Assembly (NCBI GenBank): GCA_050293315.1
Contig: JBNKMS010000012.1
Span: 124,001 to 188,000, forward strand
Direction of reading: 5' to 3'
Source: CBFDBF01 sp050293315
GTDB lineage: Bacteria; Pseudomonadota; Gammaproteobacteria; Chromatiales; Chromatiaceae
DNA: 64,000 nucleotides
The translations under genes were made by a program, and so were the position numbers. This document shows positions 16,929 to 25,892 of this stretch, one piece after another. The notes under the pieces were generated by a model, which was not told where the DNA came from, did not search any database, and saw only the letters and a list, made by a program, of their open reading frames with translations. Position 1 is the stretch's first letter; each line of letters begins with the position of its first letter.

Positions 16929-18115
16929 GCCTTCGCTCCTCCCGTATAGTTACCGCGCAACGGACGACACCAAATCCCTGGGTTTACCGGACGCCCTTTG
17001 CGCCGCACCTCGAAATATACTCCGGTAGCGGCGCTGCCACCACTACTGCCCACCGTCGCAATTGGTTCGTTTGTCTCCACCCATTCGCCGCTCTCTTTGA
17101 GCAGTGCGCGGTTGTGACCGTAGAGGGTCATATAACCACCGCCGTGGTCGATGATAAGTAGCAGCCCAAACCCTCTTAGCCAGTCGGCAAACACCACCCT
17201 GCCGTGATGTACTGCCCGTACCTCTTTGCCCTCAGCCGCCGCTATCATCACCCCATCCCAGGTGAGACCGCTCTGTTTACGTACTCCAAAACGGACAGCC
17301 AAACGCCCGGCGGCGGGCCACTCCATCTTACCCTTAGCGGCACGGAATGGTTTGTGGTTAATCGGTTCCAGTGCTGCTTTTGCTGCCTGTTTGCGCAGCT
17401 TTTCCAGTAGCTTGACCAGTCGCTCTGCGTCTTGCTGCAGGGTGCTGAGTTGGTTGTCCTTATTCTTAATATCGGTATTCAGGGCAGCCATGACCTCGCG
17501 GCGACCCGTATCGGCCAGCTCCAGACGCTGCTTCTCCAGCTCTTTTTGCTCATGCAGTTCCAGTAGGCGCCTGTCTTCGACTGCGATACTCTGTTCTACC
17601 CGCTGCAGCCGCTCCAGGTTTTTGCCGATCTCCTCCAGCTGCTGCATGCGCGATCTGTTCAGATAATCGTAGTACACAAGAAGACGGCTAACCTTGGTCG
17701 GGTCCTGTTGATTGAGCAGCATCTTTACCCGCTCCTGTCTGCCGATGGCATAGGCGGAACGCACTTGTCGTTGTAAGGCCTTCCGCTGGAGCGCCAAAAG
17801 TTGCAGGCTCTCCTGCCGCTCTTTGCGCAGGGCCTTGAGTTGCCGCAGTTGCTCCTGCATGCGCCCCTTTATCTGCCGGAGTCCGGCCGCCAGTTTGCCA
17901 ATCTTGCGCTCTGTAGACTCTAGCTCTTGTAACAGTTTCTGCTGTTTCTGCCGGTCTGACTGCAGGGATGACTGGATCTTTTTAATGCGCTGTTGCAGCT
18001 GTTGCAGCTGCTCTTGGGCCGTGCCTACATCTGCTGTTGGAGTTGCAGCCGGTAGTGGTTGCACTAGCAAGAGCGCTATCGCCAGGAGAGCACCGCAGCC
18101 AACGCCTCTTCCCAT
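16925..18115 (-). CDS. envC: murein hydrolase activator EnvC
   Basis: A periplasmic activator of septal amidases. A signal peptide (residues 1-24) is followed by a long coiled coil rich in Gln, Leu and Lys (about 28-250) and a C-terminal LytM/M23 domain (about 270-385). The zinc ligands of active M23 peptidases are missing: the usual HxxxD position reads TWDGVMI and the HxH position reads YFEVR. This degenerate domain is characteristic of EnvC. It lies between gpmI and the ctp protease with 1-bp and 4-bp overlaps. Confidence 0.93.
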   Translation of the reverse strand: MGRGVGCGALLAIALLLVQPLPAATPTADVGTAQEQLQQLQQRIKKIQSSLQSDRQKQQKLLQELESTERKIGKLAAGLRQIKGRMQEQLRQLKALRKERQESLQLLALQRKALQRQVRSAYAIGRQERVKMLLNQQDPTKVSRLLVYYDYLNRSRMQQLEEIGKNLERLQRVEQSIAVEDRRLLELHEQKELEKQRLELADTGRREVMAALNTDIKNKDNQLSTLQQDAERLVKLLEKLRKQAAKAALEPINHKPFRAAKGKMEWPAAGRLAVRFGVRKQSGLTWDGVMIAAAEGKEVRAVHHGRVVFADWLRGFGLLLIIDHGGGYMTLYGHNRALLKESGEWVETNEPIATVGSSGGSAATGVYFEVRRKGRPVNPGIWCRPLRGNYTGGAKA

Positions 18116-19659
18116 CAGGCGACCGCGTTAATAAAGTAGAGTAGAGGTTGCCCCGACATCTCTATCGGTTGCTCCAGCCCCATGATCTGCAGCATAGTCG
18201 GCGCTATATCGCACAGAGCTCCGCTCTCCTGTAGCTGTGCCGGGCGACCTACATAGATAAGAGGCACCGGGTTACTAGTATGGGCGGTATGGGTCTGACC
18301 AGAATCGCGGTCCACCATCTGCTCTGCATTGCCATGGTCGGCAGTGATTAGTAGCTCCGCCTCGCTCTTATCTATTGCCTCCAGGATGCGCCCAAGACAT
18401 TGGTCTATGGTCTCAATGGCAGTAACAGCCGCTGCATATTTGCCGGTATGGCCCACCATGTCGGGATTGGCAAAGTTGCAGATTATGGCGTCGTAGCTGC
18501 CGCTGCCGATGGCCGTTACCAGATTGTCGGTGACTTCGACGGCGCTCATCTCCGGCTGTAGATCATAGGTTGCCACCTTGGGGGAGGGGACCAGAATACG
18601 CTCCTCTCCGGCAAACGGCTCTTCACGACCACCACTGAAGAAGAAGGTTACATGGGCATATTTCTCGGTCTCGGCGAGGCGCAGTTGGCGCAATCCTAGA
18701 TCTGCCAGATATTCACCCAGTACGTTGTGCAGGCTGGTGGGGGGAAAGGCGGCTGGTATGTCGAAATCTTTGCTGTATTCCGTCAGGCTTACACAGGCGG
18801 CCAACTTAGGTACTCGCTGGCGTTCAAAGCCGTTAAACTCCGGCTCGATAAAGGCGCGCGTAATTTCTCGCGCCCGATCCGCGCGATAGTTCATAAAGAT
18901 GAGGGCATCACCGTCCTCAATCGGAGCCGGTTCGCCTACCCGGGTGGCCTGAACAAACTCATCGCTCTCCTCCCGATCGTAGGCCAGTTGCAAGGCGGTT
19001 ATCGCATCTGCCGCCTGGAACTCTGCCTTGCCCAGGGCCATAAGGTCGTAGGCGTGCTGGACCCGCTCCCATCGATTGTCACGATCCATGGCATAGTAGC
19101 GGCCGATTATAGAGGCGATGCGGCCGACGCCACCCTCCTCGAGCAACTTATTTAGTGCTTCCAGAGAAGGCGCGGCGCTCTTGGGTGGCATGTCCCGGCC
19201 ATCCAGAAAGGCGTGTAGATAGATCTTCTTTGCACCCTGCTTGGTTGCCAGCTTTACCATGGCGTGGATCTGTTGCTCGTGGCTGTGTATGCCGCCAGGG
19301 GATAGCAGGCCGCAGATGTGGACAGCCCCACCGGCAGAGACGGCCTGCTCAACCGCATTGATCAGGGTTCGGTTATTCATGAAAGAGCCATCGGCCACGG
19401 CCAGGTTGATGCGGGTTAGCTCCTGATACACCACCCGCCCCGCCCCCAGGTTGAGATGGCCCACCTCGGAGTTGCCCATCTGGCCCTCCGGTAGTCCCAC
19501 AGCCGAGCCGGAGGTGGAGATCAGGGCATGGGGACATCGCTGCCACAGCCTGTCCCATACCGGGGTCTTGGCAGCGGCAACCGCATTGAAATCGTGACGC
19601 TCACTATAGCCCCAGCCATCTAGGACGAGCAGTACGGCAGGTTTTTCTTCAGCAGACAT
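18115..19659 (-). CDS. gpmI: 2,3-bisphosphoglycerate-independent phosphoglycerate mutase
   Basis: Interconverts 3- and 2-phosphoglycerate in glycolysis and gluconeogenesis using two manganese ions. The 514-residue product matches family length. The active serine lies in GNSEVGHLN (Ser64); the metal sites are recognisable in LDGWG at the N-terminus, DGRDMPPKSA, and the C-terminal TADHGNAEQM. It is the first gene of the minus-strand operon gpmI-envC-ctp-yibQ, as in enterobacteria. Confidence 0.97.
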   Translation of the reverse strand: MSAEEKPAVLLVLDGWGYSERHDFNAVAAAKTPVWDRLWQRCPHALISTSGSAVGLPEGQMGNSEVGHLNLGAGRVVYQELTRINLAVADGSFMNNRTLINAVEQAVSAGGAVHICGLLSPGGIHSHEQQIHAMVKLATKQGAKKIYLHAFLDGRDMPPKSAAPSLEALNKLLEEGGVGRIASIIGRYYAMDRDNRWERVQHAYDLMALGKAEFQAADAITALQLAYDREESDEFVQATRVGEPAPIEDGDALIFMNYRADRAREITRAFIEPEFNGFERQRVPKLAACVSLTEYSKDFDIPAAFPPTSLHNVLGEYLADLGLRQLRLAETEKYAHVTFFFSGGREEPFAGEERILVPSPKVATYDLQPEMSAVEVTDNLVTAIGSGSYDAIICNFANPDMVGHTGKYAAAVTAIETIDQCLGRILEAIDKSEAELLITADHGNAEQMVDRDSGQTHTAHTSNPVPLIYVGRPAQLQESGALCDIAPTMLQIMGLEQPIEMSGQPLLYFINAVA

Positions 19660-19805
19660 CTGTTTTAAACTCCCGCATGGTCCCGCATAATTTCCTGAAA
19701 AAACAGTTCATTAAACCACCTTTTTTGACTCTGAGCCAGAAACCTCCCCAGTTATGCGGCTATTCACAACATGGGGGCAAACAGAGTATTATTGTATTCA
19801 CTTAC

Positions 19806-19819
19806 ATTAATATATTAAT
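19806..19819. promoter_or_regulatory. AT-rich palindrome, possible operator of the ArsR regulator
   Basis: A perfect 14-bp palindrome ATTAATATATTAAT ends 13 bp before the regulator's start codon and overlaps the ribosome-site region. ArsR-family repressors commonly bind AT-rich imperfect palindromes in their own promoters. Autoregulation through this site is inferred. Confidence 0.4.
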
Positions 19820-19832
19820 TAAGGTAGCAGGC

Positions 19833-20207
19833 ATGGAACAAGAATTCGATAACTTGCCGCACTCGCCTTTAGCATCGACCTCTGGAGATGATACCCAGTC
19901 TGATGTAGGAGAGTTGTTCGCTGGTGATGAGGATATCACCCGCGCCTCCCTGGCTCTAAAGGCTATGTCGCATCCACTGCGCTTGAAGATCCTCTGCACC
20001 CTGGGTGAGCAAGAGGTTAGCGTACAGGAGATAGTAGAGCGTGTTGGCACCTCCCAGAGTAATATCTCACAGCATTTGGCCATTCTACGCGACAAGGGTA
20101 TACTCGCCTCCCGCAAAGACGCCAACCGCGTGTTCTATCGTGTTGGCGACTCCCGTACTATGCAGCTAGTGGGGATGATGCGGGACCTGTTTTGCCAGCA
20201 GCGGTAG
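19833..20207 (+). CDS. ArsR/SmtB-family regulator of the persulfide-sensing SqrR/BigR/YgaV type
   Basis: A winged-helix dimeric repressor of 124 residues (ATG 19833, AAGG site upstream). The HTH reads VQEIVERVGTSQSNISQHLAIL (shown in two parts of one helix pair). Two cysteines are present, Cys55 in LKILC and Cys121 in DLFCQQR. Their spacing of 66 and local context equal those of the persulfide-forming pair in SqrR (Cys41/Cys107), BigR and YgaV. No metal-binding ArsR motif (CVC) is seen. The downstream neighbour is a membrane rhodanese, just as ygaV lies next to ygaP in E. coli. A 30-residue acidic N-terminal extension is unusual. Control of yibN by sulfide or polysulfide is inferred. Confidence 0.85.
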   Translation: MEQEFDNLPHSPLASTSGDDTQSDVGELFAGDEDITRASLALKAMSHPLRLKILCTLGEQEVSVQEIVERVGTSQSNISQHLAILRDKGILASRKDANRVFYRVGDSRTMQLVGMMRDLFCQQR

Positions 20208-20251
20208 TCCGCTACCTAGAGCATAATCTATAACCTAAGACAGCACATACC

Positions 20252-20677
20252 ATGGAACAACTACTGGAATTCGCCGGCAACCATATTGCCCTGGTAGCCG
20301 CACTGGCGGTTATCCTCGCTCTTCTGACCAAGAGCTTTCTGGATGATCTGGGAGGCAAGGGGGTGGTTGGGCCGCAGCAAGCGACGGAGCTGATAAACCG
20401 GGAGGATGCAGTGGTGGTTGATTTGCGCTCAATGGCCGATTTTGCCAAGGGCCACATCATCAACGCGACCAACATACCCATGACCAGCCTAAAGACTCAG
20501 ATGGGTCAGCTGGAGAAGTATAAACAGCGGCCAATTATACTCAGCTGTAACTCAGGCGCGCAGTCGGCGGCTGCCTGTAGATTGTTACGTAGCAACGGTT
20601 TCGAGCAGGTCTACAATCTGAAGGGCGGACTTATGGCCTGGCAAAACAGCAAATTGCCGGTGAGTCGTAAAAAATAG
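20252..20677 (+). CDS. yibN: membrane-anchored rhodanese (YibN-like)
   Basis: One N-terminal membrane helix (about residues 10-27) is followed by a single cytoplasmic rhodanese domain with active-site Cys99 in SCNSGAQSA. Rhodaneses transfer sulfane sulfur. The gene stands in the conserved yibN-secB-gpsA neighbourhood. The order usually includes grxC between yibN and secB; no glutaredoxin is present here. It starts 44 bp after the ArsR-type regulator. Confidence 0.9.
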   Translation: MEQLLEFAGNHIALVAALAVILALLTKSFLDDLGGKGVVGPQQATELINREDAVVVDLRSMADFAKGHIINATNIPMTSLKTQMGQLEKYKQRPIILSCNSGAQSAAACRLLRSNGFEQVYNLKGGLMAWQNSKLPVSRKK

Positions 20678-20725
20678 CCTCCCCCTGACCCTTTGTAATC
20701 AATCATCACATATTGAGAGAGCCCC

Positions 20726-21211
20726 ATGAGTGAAGAACAAGCAGCACAGGCAGAAGCAGAGCGTAATTTCTCCATACAGCGCATCTATACCAAGGATATC
20801 TCCTTCGAGACCCCAAACTCGCCAGCCGTCTTTACCGATGAGTGGAAGCCCGAGACCACTCTAAATCTCAACACCGATATGAATGATCTGGGGGGCGACA
20901 GTTACGAGATAATCCTCTCGGTTACAGTGACCACCAAGATCGGCGACCGGGTCGCCTTTCTGGTAGAGGTGCAGCAGGCTGGTATCTTTACCCTACAAGG
21001 GTTTTCTCAAGCAGAGTTCGGCGGGATGGTCGGGGCCTACTGTCCCAATATCCTGTTCCCCTATGTCAGAGAGGTGGTCTCCGATCTTGTGATCAAGGGG
21101 AGTTTCCCTCAGCTGATATTGGCGCCGGTCAATTTTGACGCCCTCTATACACAACATCTGCAGCAGCAGTCTCAACAGCAGGATGATGGGGCCCCGGCCA
21201 CCAGCCACTGA
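20726..21211 (+). CDS. secB: protein-export chaperone SecB
   Basis: A tetrameric cytosolic chaperone that keeps preproteins unfolded and hands them to SecA. The 161-residue product has the family core, including the FSIQRIYTKDISFETPNSP strand region (in the first 35 residues), QAGIFTLQGF, and CPNILFPYVREVVSDLV with PQLILAPVNFDALY. The C-terminus is Gln-rich and lacks an obvious SecA zinc-binding-partner oddity. It lies between yibN and gpsA, with GAGAG before the ATG. Confidence 0.97.
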   Translation: MSEEQAAQAEAERNFSIQRIYTKDISFETPNSPAVFTDEWKPETTLNLNTDMNDLGGDSYEIILSVTVTTKIGDRVAFLVEVQQAGIFTLQGFSQAEFGGMVGAYCPNILFPYVREVVSDLVIKGSFPQLILAPVNFDALYTQHLQQQSQQQDDGAPATSH

Positions 21212-21273
21212 CGGTCCATTGAAAACTCATCTTGCGCAAGCCCAGCAGCACAACGCAAAGGTGATAGCAACAG

Positions 21274-22281
21274 ATGACTAATGATGCCCCACAGATCGCA
21301 GTACTTGGTCCCGGCTCATGGGGTACGGCGCTGGCCATACTGTTGAGCCGCAACGGCGCCAAGGTAAACCTCTGGGGTATGCCGGATGAGGTGGAGCTGC
21401 TTGCCAGAGATGGCGAGAACCGCCGCTTCCTGCCAGGTATCGCCTTCCCCCCCGGGCTTAGCCCAACTGTAGAGCTTGCTACAGCCGTCGCGGATGTGGA
21501 CGAGGTGTTGGTGGTGATCCCGAGTCACGCCTTCCGTCCGGTGCTGGAGCAGGTGGAACCGCTATTGTCTGGTGACACATCACTGAGTTGGGCCACCAAA
21601 GGGCTGGAGCCGGGGACGGCAAAACTGCTCAGCAGTGTGGCGCAAGATATCCTTGGCGCGGAGCGCCCCTTGGCGGTTATCTCAGGCCCAACCTTTGCCC
21701 TAGAGGTGGGGAGTGGCCTGCCAACGGCCGTGACTGTGGCTGCAACAACCCTGGAACATGGAGAGCGGTTGGCCGGGTATCTGCACTCAGACTGCTTTCG
21801 CGCCTATACCTGTAGCGATCTCGTCGGGGTTCAGATCGGAGGTGCCGCGAAGAATGTTATGGCCATAGCTGCAGGTATCGCCGATGGCCTGGGTTTTGGT
21901 GCCAACACCAGGGCCGCACTTATTACCCGCGGATTGGCAGAGATCATGCGCTTGGGGCTGGCTATGGGCGGTGCAGCCGAGACCTTTGTGGGGTTGGCAG
22001 GGTTGGGTGATCTTGCCCTGACCTGTACCGACAATCAGTCACGCAATCGACGCATGGGGCTGGCCCTGGCCCAGGGGAGCTCGATTGATGAGGCCAAGGC
22101 CGCAATCGGCCAGGAGGTCGAGGGGGTAGGGACAGCCACGGTCATCCAGCAGAAGGCCGAGGAGTTAGGGATAGAGATGCCGATCACCACACAGGTCTAT
22201 CGGGTGTTGCATCACGGCCTCGATCCCAGAGAGGCGGTGCAGGAGCTGTTAGAGAGGGAGCCTAAGCCAGAGGTTGGTTAA
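21274..22281 (+). CDS. gpsA: NAD(P)+-dependent glycerol-3-phosphate dehydrogenase
   Basis: Reduces dihydroxyacetone phosphate to sn-glycerol-3-phosphate for phospholipid synthesis. The 335-residue protein has the Rossmann motif GPGSWGTALA at the N-terminus, ISGPTFALEV, and the catalytic region GGAAKNVMAIAAGIADGLGFG with the conserved lysine. It follows secB as in many gammaproteobacteria. Confidence 0.97.
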   Translation: MTNDAPQIAVLGPGSWGTALAILLSRNGAKVNLWGMPDEVELLARDGENRRFLPGIAFPPGLSPTVELATAVADVDEVLVVIPSHAFRPVLEQVEPLLSGDTSLSWATKGLEPGTAKLLSSVAQDILGAERPLAVISGPTFALEVGSGLPTAVTVAATTLEHGERLAGYLHSDCFRAYTCSDLVGVQIGGAAKNVMAIAAGIADGLGFGANTRAALITRGLAEIMRLGLAMGGAAETFVGLAGLGDLALTCTDNQSRNRRMGLALAQGSSIDEAKAAIGQEVEGVGTATVIQQKAEELGIEMPITTQVYRVLHHGLDPREAVQELLEREPKPEVG

Positions 22282-22377
22282 TGCGCGGACAGCGCGATAA
22301 TCAGGCAGTTATATTCTATTGCCTAAGCAAGATAAACCTGACGGGGGCAGGCAGGCCGAGGCCCGCCTACCCATGAC

Positions 22378-22551
22378 CTATATCCCTTTCAGCAGGGTTG
22401 CCAGTGCTAGCAGGACAAATCCGCCGGTAACTAGCCAGAAGGCATAGGCAGAGATAATTGGCAGAGAGCCAATCAGACCGCCGATGATACCAAGGACTCC
22501 GAGAATAACAGCTATCAGCCAGACAAGGGTTTTGGGGGCGCTTAGTCGCAT
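22378..22551 (-). CDS. small two-helix membrane protein
   Basis: A 57-residue ORF starts at ATG 22551 behind a good GAGAGG ribosome site and ends at TAG 22378-22380. Two hydrophobic helices (about residues 9-29 and 35-53) are separated by a short SLPIISA turn; N- and C-termini are basic (MRLSAPK; LLKGI). It resembles the many small DUF-type membrane proteins of unknown function in proteobacteria. Clear start site, uninterrupted frame and dense hydrophobicity support it as a real gene; function is unknown. Confidence 0.7.
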   Translation of the reverse strand: MRLSAPKTLVWLIAVILGVLGIIGGLIGSLPIISAYAFWLVTGGFVLLALATLLKGI

Positions 22552-22694
22552 GTTGACCTCTCTTATATTTTAATTATACGCGGGATTGCAACATCGGAGA
22601 CTGCCTGGCCAGTATACGCGAGTAGTCTAGCAGTTCAAGAAGGGTGCTAAGGATGCAGGAGGTTGGGCAGGGCCAGCTACGGGCCCTCAGGGTG

Positions 22695-23021
22695 TCAGAT
22701 AAAGTAGATAATGATAAATATCAGCCCGATGCCGCTCAGGATCAGAGGAGCGATTATGCTGGTATCCATCCTGTTTTTTTTGTTGGCCGACATACTGTCG
22801 CCTCCATGCCTACGCCGGGTTAGCAGTGCGGCCAGAGAGATCACCAGCATTACGCCACCGGCATAACCGCTGATGTCTTTCAGGAGTGCGAGCTTCTTGA
22901 GATCGACGCCGGAGACGCCGCCACTAATAGTGGTAAACTTGTTGCCCGCCAGGGCGGGGTCGGCCAATACCAGCAGCGCTACGGAAACTATCAGAAACAG
23001 AAATAGTTTGATGCGTCCCAT
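22695..23021 (-). CDS. hypothetical membrane protein with signal sequence
   Basis: A 108-residue protein, not recognised. It has an N-terminal hydrophobic signal ending near ADPALAG, a Gly/Ser-rich segment (TISGGVSGVD) and two further hydrophobic helices (about 53-67 and 88-107) separated by a basic cytoplasmic-type loop (TRRRHGGDS to NKKNRMD). An AGAGGAAAAT site precedes the ATG. It stands alone between the small membrane protein and the M48 protease. Confidence 0.6.
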   Translation of the reverse strand: MGRIKLFLFLIVSVALLVLADPALAGNKFTTISGGVSGVDLKKLALLKDISGYAGGVMLVISLAALLTRRRHGGDSMSANKKNRMDTSIIAPLILSGIGLIFIIIYFI

Positions 23022-23237
23022 GCCATTTTCCTCTAACAGTGTGGATGTGTTTCGCTGTGCCCGAATTGATCAAGCTTTTCTGGGCCATCTCTATACTATT
23101 TCGGCACGCACCGGCACTTCTTGAGAGGTTACTGTCAGCAACCCTCATCCATTTTACGGGTGGTGTTATGGGGCCTGGTGATTTTATGCGTGTAGTTGGA
23201 GCAGTACTAAAAACGGGTTTAACATTTCTAATATTAA

Positions 23238-25094
23238 CTACATTATTTTCTTACCTATCTTAATAACTTTCTTAGCCAGCGCCTTGGTTTCACCGCTACT
23301 GCAAACCACAAAGAAATCACCTGGCATGTCGAGGCCTTCAGCAACCTTTTTTTGGATGTTCTCAGTGGAAAAGTGGAATCCGCCGGCCTTAAAAGCGATA
23401 ACATAGACCGGGCTTTCCGGAAAGTGTTGAACCGGTTTCTGCGCCAGCCATGCCTTGTCGACCTTGTCTTGCTGCTTTAGGTTGGCGATCAGTTGCTGCA
23501 GTAGCTGTTGATCGATTTTTGGGTATACCAGTTCGTCATTTTCGGTGAAGTTGTCCCGCTCTCTACGTGCAGCGACGAAAGTTTCGTTTTGCTCGATCGA
23601 CTCCTTCCACCAGGCCTCCGCCTCTTCTTTATCCCGCTGTTGTAGGAAGTTGTAACCGGCGTGTGCTGCGCGCTCAATAAGGTTTGGATTGTTGCGTGCC
23701 AGGCGAAGTTGGTCCAACCCGGAAGGGTCGTCTTGGTTGAGTAGGGTAATGCCGATTACGAAGGCGGCATCGGGGTCATCCGGATGGCGCTCCTGGTAGG
23801 TGCGAAACAGGGGCAGGGCCGCTTCGCGGGAGTCAAACTCATCGGTCCAATAGGCATAGTTCCAAAGCTCTTCGTCGTTTAGCTCGGATGGTTGGGCCTG
23901 GGCGAATTCCTGTAACTTATCTTTGGCATTATGGACATATGCGTAACGCGATTTCCAGGATTCACTATTGTTGTTCAACCATTGCTGGTCAAAGGCCTCC
24001 ATGATGCGTTGGTTGTGGTCACCCAACCAAGCCTCGGCGGCACTTATTTTTGGCGCAATGGGTAGTTGCGGGATAGCACCCAGTGCATCCACGCGGTCTT
24101 TAAGGCTGGGATGGGTGTCTGCGTAGTGGGTCTTCACCTCCATCTCGTTCTTGATGCGCTCAAGCATCTCCTCTCTGCTCAGGGGCTTCTCCTTGAGGAA
24201 GTCGCTTAGACCTTCAAAGGGGGCATGTGGCGGCTGCTCATATTCGTCGGCATACTGGAAATAGTTGTCCCAGTAGCTCTGGTCCAGATAGGGGGCAGTG
24301 GCGTGGATGTTAACCAGGGCGCGAGTGGCGATCTCAGGCGATGTCAACTCGGCGGCGATGGCATCCGCAGCGTACTCATTATTGCGAGCGAGGGCAAAGG
24401 AGTAGGCATCGAACTGGGGTGAGTACCAATCGAAGAACTTACGCATCAATTTGCCGCCCCAGGACTCGACGTGGTCGAAGGCATCCATGATTCGTAGCCA
24501 GGTAAGTCGTATGCGGTAGATCCAGCCGCTAAAGCGGCTGTGATTGCCAGACAAGTGGCCGAACTCGTGGGCCAGTACCGACCGCATCTCATCAGGCGAT
24601 AGCGTGAGTAACAATTGATAGCCAAGGATCAGATAATTTTTGTGCCATCCGAGTACCCCCAGCCTGGGGTGTTGCACCACGGCGGCGTTGAGGCTTTGGT
24701 CAAGAATTACCTCATGGATCTTGAGAGACTTCAACTGTTTGCTAAGAGCGTCCAGTTCTGCAAACAGTTTTGGATAATCCTTACGCCTTAACGAGTGTCC
24801 CTGCGGCGGGGTGAATTTGACCCATAGGGCGCGCAGTAGGACCCAGATACTCGCAACCACTGCGATAATCAATTTCTTTTTGAGCAACAGCAGAAACAGG
24901 CTGGAGCTGAAGAAGGCCGTGGCAACCAGACCACCGGTAAGCCCGAGTAAAGCGATCAGGACCAGAAAGATAACCAGGTATCCGAAGAGGGCAAACAGGG
25001 CAAGCTTGGTCGTGTATGACTTCGGGTTGAGCTCGGCGTCCTGTTCGGCCGCTTTGACTAGCTGAATAAACTCCTCTTCAGTTTTGATTGCCAT
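23238..25094 (-). CDS. M48-family membrane metalloprotease with C-terminal tetratricopeptide-like region
   Basis: The zinc motif HEFGH lies in VLAHEFGHLSGNH, with the third-ligand glutamate probably in the RNNEYAADAIA block further on, as in HtpX/Ste24 proteins. Hydrophobic segments at about residues 30-100 anchor it in the membrane. After the protease domain the protein continues for about 300 residues with helical, TPR-like content (EAALPLFRTYQERHPDDPDAAF) and a final basic domain. At 618 residues it is much longer than HtpX. The substrate is unknown; a role in membrane-protein quality control would fit the family. Confidence 0.85.
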   Translation of the reverse strand: MAIKTEEEFIQLVKAAEQDAELNPKSYTTKLALFALFGYLVIFLVLIALLGLTGGLVATAFFSSSLFLLLLKKKLIIAVVASIWVLLRALWVKFTPPQGHSLRRKDYPKLFAELDALSKQLKSLKIHEVILDQSLNAAVVQHPRLGVLGWHKNYLILGYQLLLTLSPDEMRSVLAHEFGHLSGNHSRFSGWIYRIRLTWLRIMDAFDHVESWGGKLMRKFFDWYSPQFDAYSFALARNNEYAADAIAAELTSPEIATRALVNIHATAPYLDQSYWDNYFQYADEYEQPPHAPFEGLSDFLKEKPLSREEMLERIKNEMEVKTHYADTHPSLKDRVDALGAIPQLPIAPKISAAEAWLGDHNQRIMEAFDQQWLNNNSESWKSRYAYVHNAKDKLQEFAQAQPSELNDEELWNYAYWTDEFDSREAALPLFRTYQERHPDDPDAAFVIGITLLNQDDPSGLDQLRLARNNPNLIERAAHAGYNFLQQRDKEEAEAWWKESIEQNETFVAARRERDNFTENDELVYPKIDQQLLQQLIANLKQQDKVDKAWLAQKPVQHFPESPVYVIAFKAGGFHFSTENIQKKVAEGLDMPGDFFVVCSSGETKALAKKVIKIGKKIM

Positions 25095-25187
25095 ATCGGT
25101 TCCTTGGTAGCATATGTATTCAACAAAACATTGTTTAAGTTAGGGGTCAGTATACTATCCACAGATTTCCATTAATCGCGGATTAAT

Positions 25188-25838
25188 TCAGAATGATAGT
25201 TTTGCTAGAAGTTCATCAGCACACTTTTTTGCCCCAAGTTTTACGATATTTCTCAATTTTTCCCCACCATCCCTTCTGAATTCCGTCATATGCAGCTGTA
25301 AACTTTCGTCACCCTTTGCCACATCCCCTGCCATACAATTCTTCTGCCATAGGATTGCGCCATCGGGCGCCCTAAGTGTTGCATAAGCCCTAACGGTGTA
25401 CTGATATGTTTGCCAATGCATCGGCCTGTACATCATCATGTTGAATTTAGTGGAAACACTGAACGAATACCGATCACTTTTTGGGTAGACCCCACCTTGT
25501 GACGGTGCTTTGGTGATTTTGTCGGGCACAGAGGAAACTTTTAGGCCGTGAGTCTTCGACAGGCCATCATGGAGGTGTTGTGCTATTAACGTAGGAGCGG
25601 TCGGTACCGTGCCCTGCCAATTCGGTTTATTCATATTTTCGATTAATTTGCCGAGCAGCCCCTGATGAGCCCCTCCAGGTGTCATAATGCCGAATGCAGT
25701 CTCTTCATGCACGTACATAGCAATTGGCTTGCTATTAATGTCTGCCGGGAGCTTGCTGCCTTTAAGTTCTACTGTAGGTGCAACTGTACAACCAGAGATA
25801 AAAAAACAGAGACACAATCCAATATAAAACCTCTTCAT
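25188..25838 (-). CDS. putative lipoprotein, unknown function
   Basis: A 216-residue protein with a lipoprotein signal (lipobox ISGC, Cys about residue 16). The mature part is predicted mixed alpha/beta with no recognised motif. An AGGAG site precedes the ATG. The gene is AT-richer than the surrounding region, as is the next lipoprotein gene, and the two lie 54 bp apart on the same strand; they may be a recently acquired pair (inference). Confidence 0.65.
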   Translation of the reverse strand: MKRFYIGLCLCFFISGCTVAPTVELKGSKLPADINSKPIAMYVHEETAFGIMTPGGAHQGLLGKLIENMNKPNWQGTVPTAPTLIAQHLHDGLSKTHGLKVSSVPDKITKAPSQGGVYPKSDRYSFSVSTKFNMMMYRPMHWQTYQYTVRAYATLRAPDGAILWQKNCMAGDVAKGDESLQLHMTEFRRDGGEKLRNIVKLGAKKCADELLAKLSF

Positions 25839-25892
25839 TTCTTCTCCTTATTATTTATCGTTTTAATAAAAGACTGCGATGTTGCATGCATT

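Noticed and set aside
23039..23263. 74-residue hydrophobic plus-strand ORF between a membrane protein gene and the M48 gene
   Set aside because: It overlaps the 3' end of the M48 gene, has no good ribosome site and no recognisable family.
25154..25163. DnaA-box-like CTATCCACAG
   Set aside because: It is a single near-match without a cluster or AT-rich unwinding region; oriC is expected beyond the dnaN side of the window.
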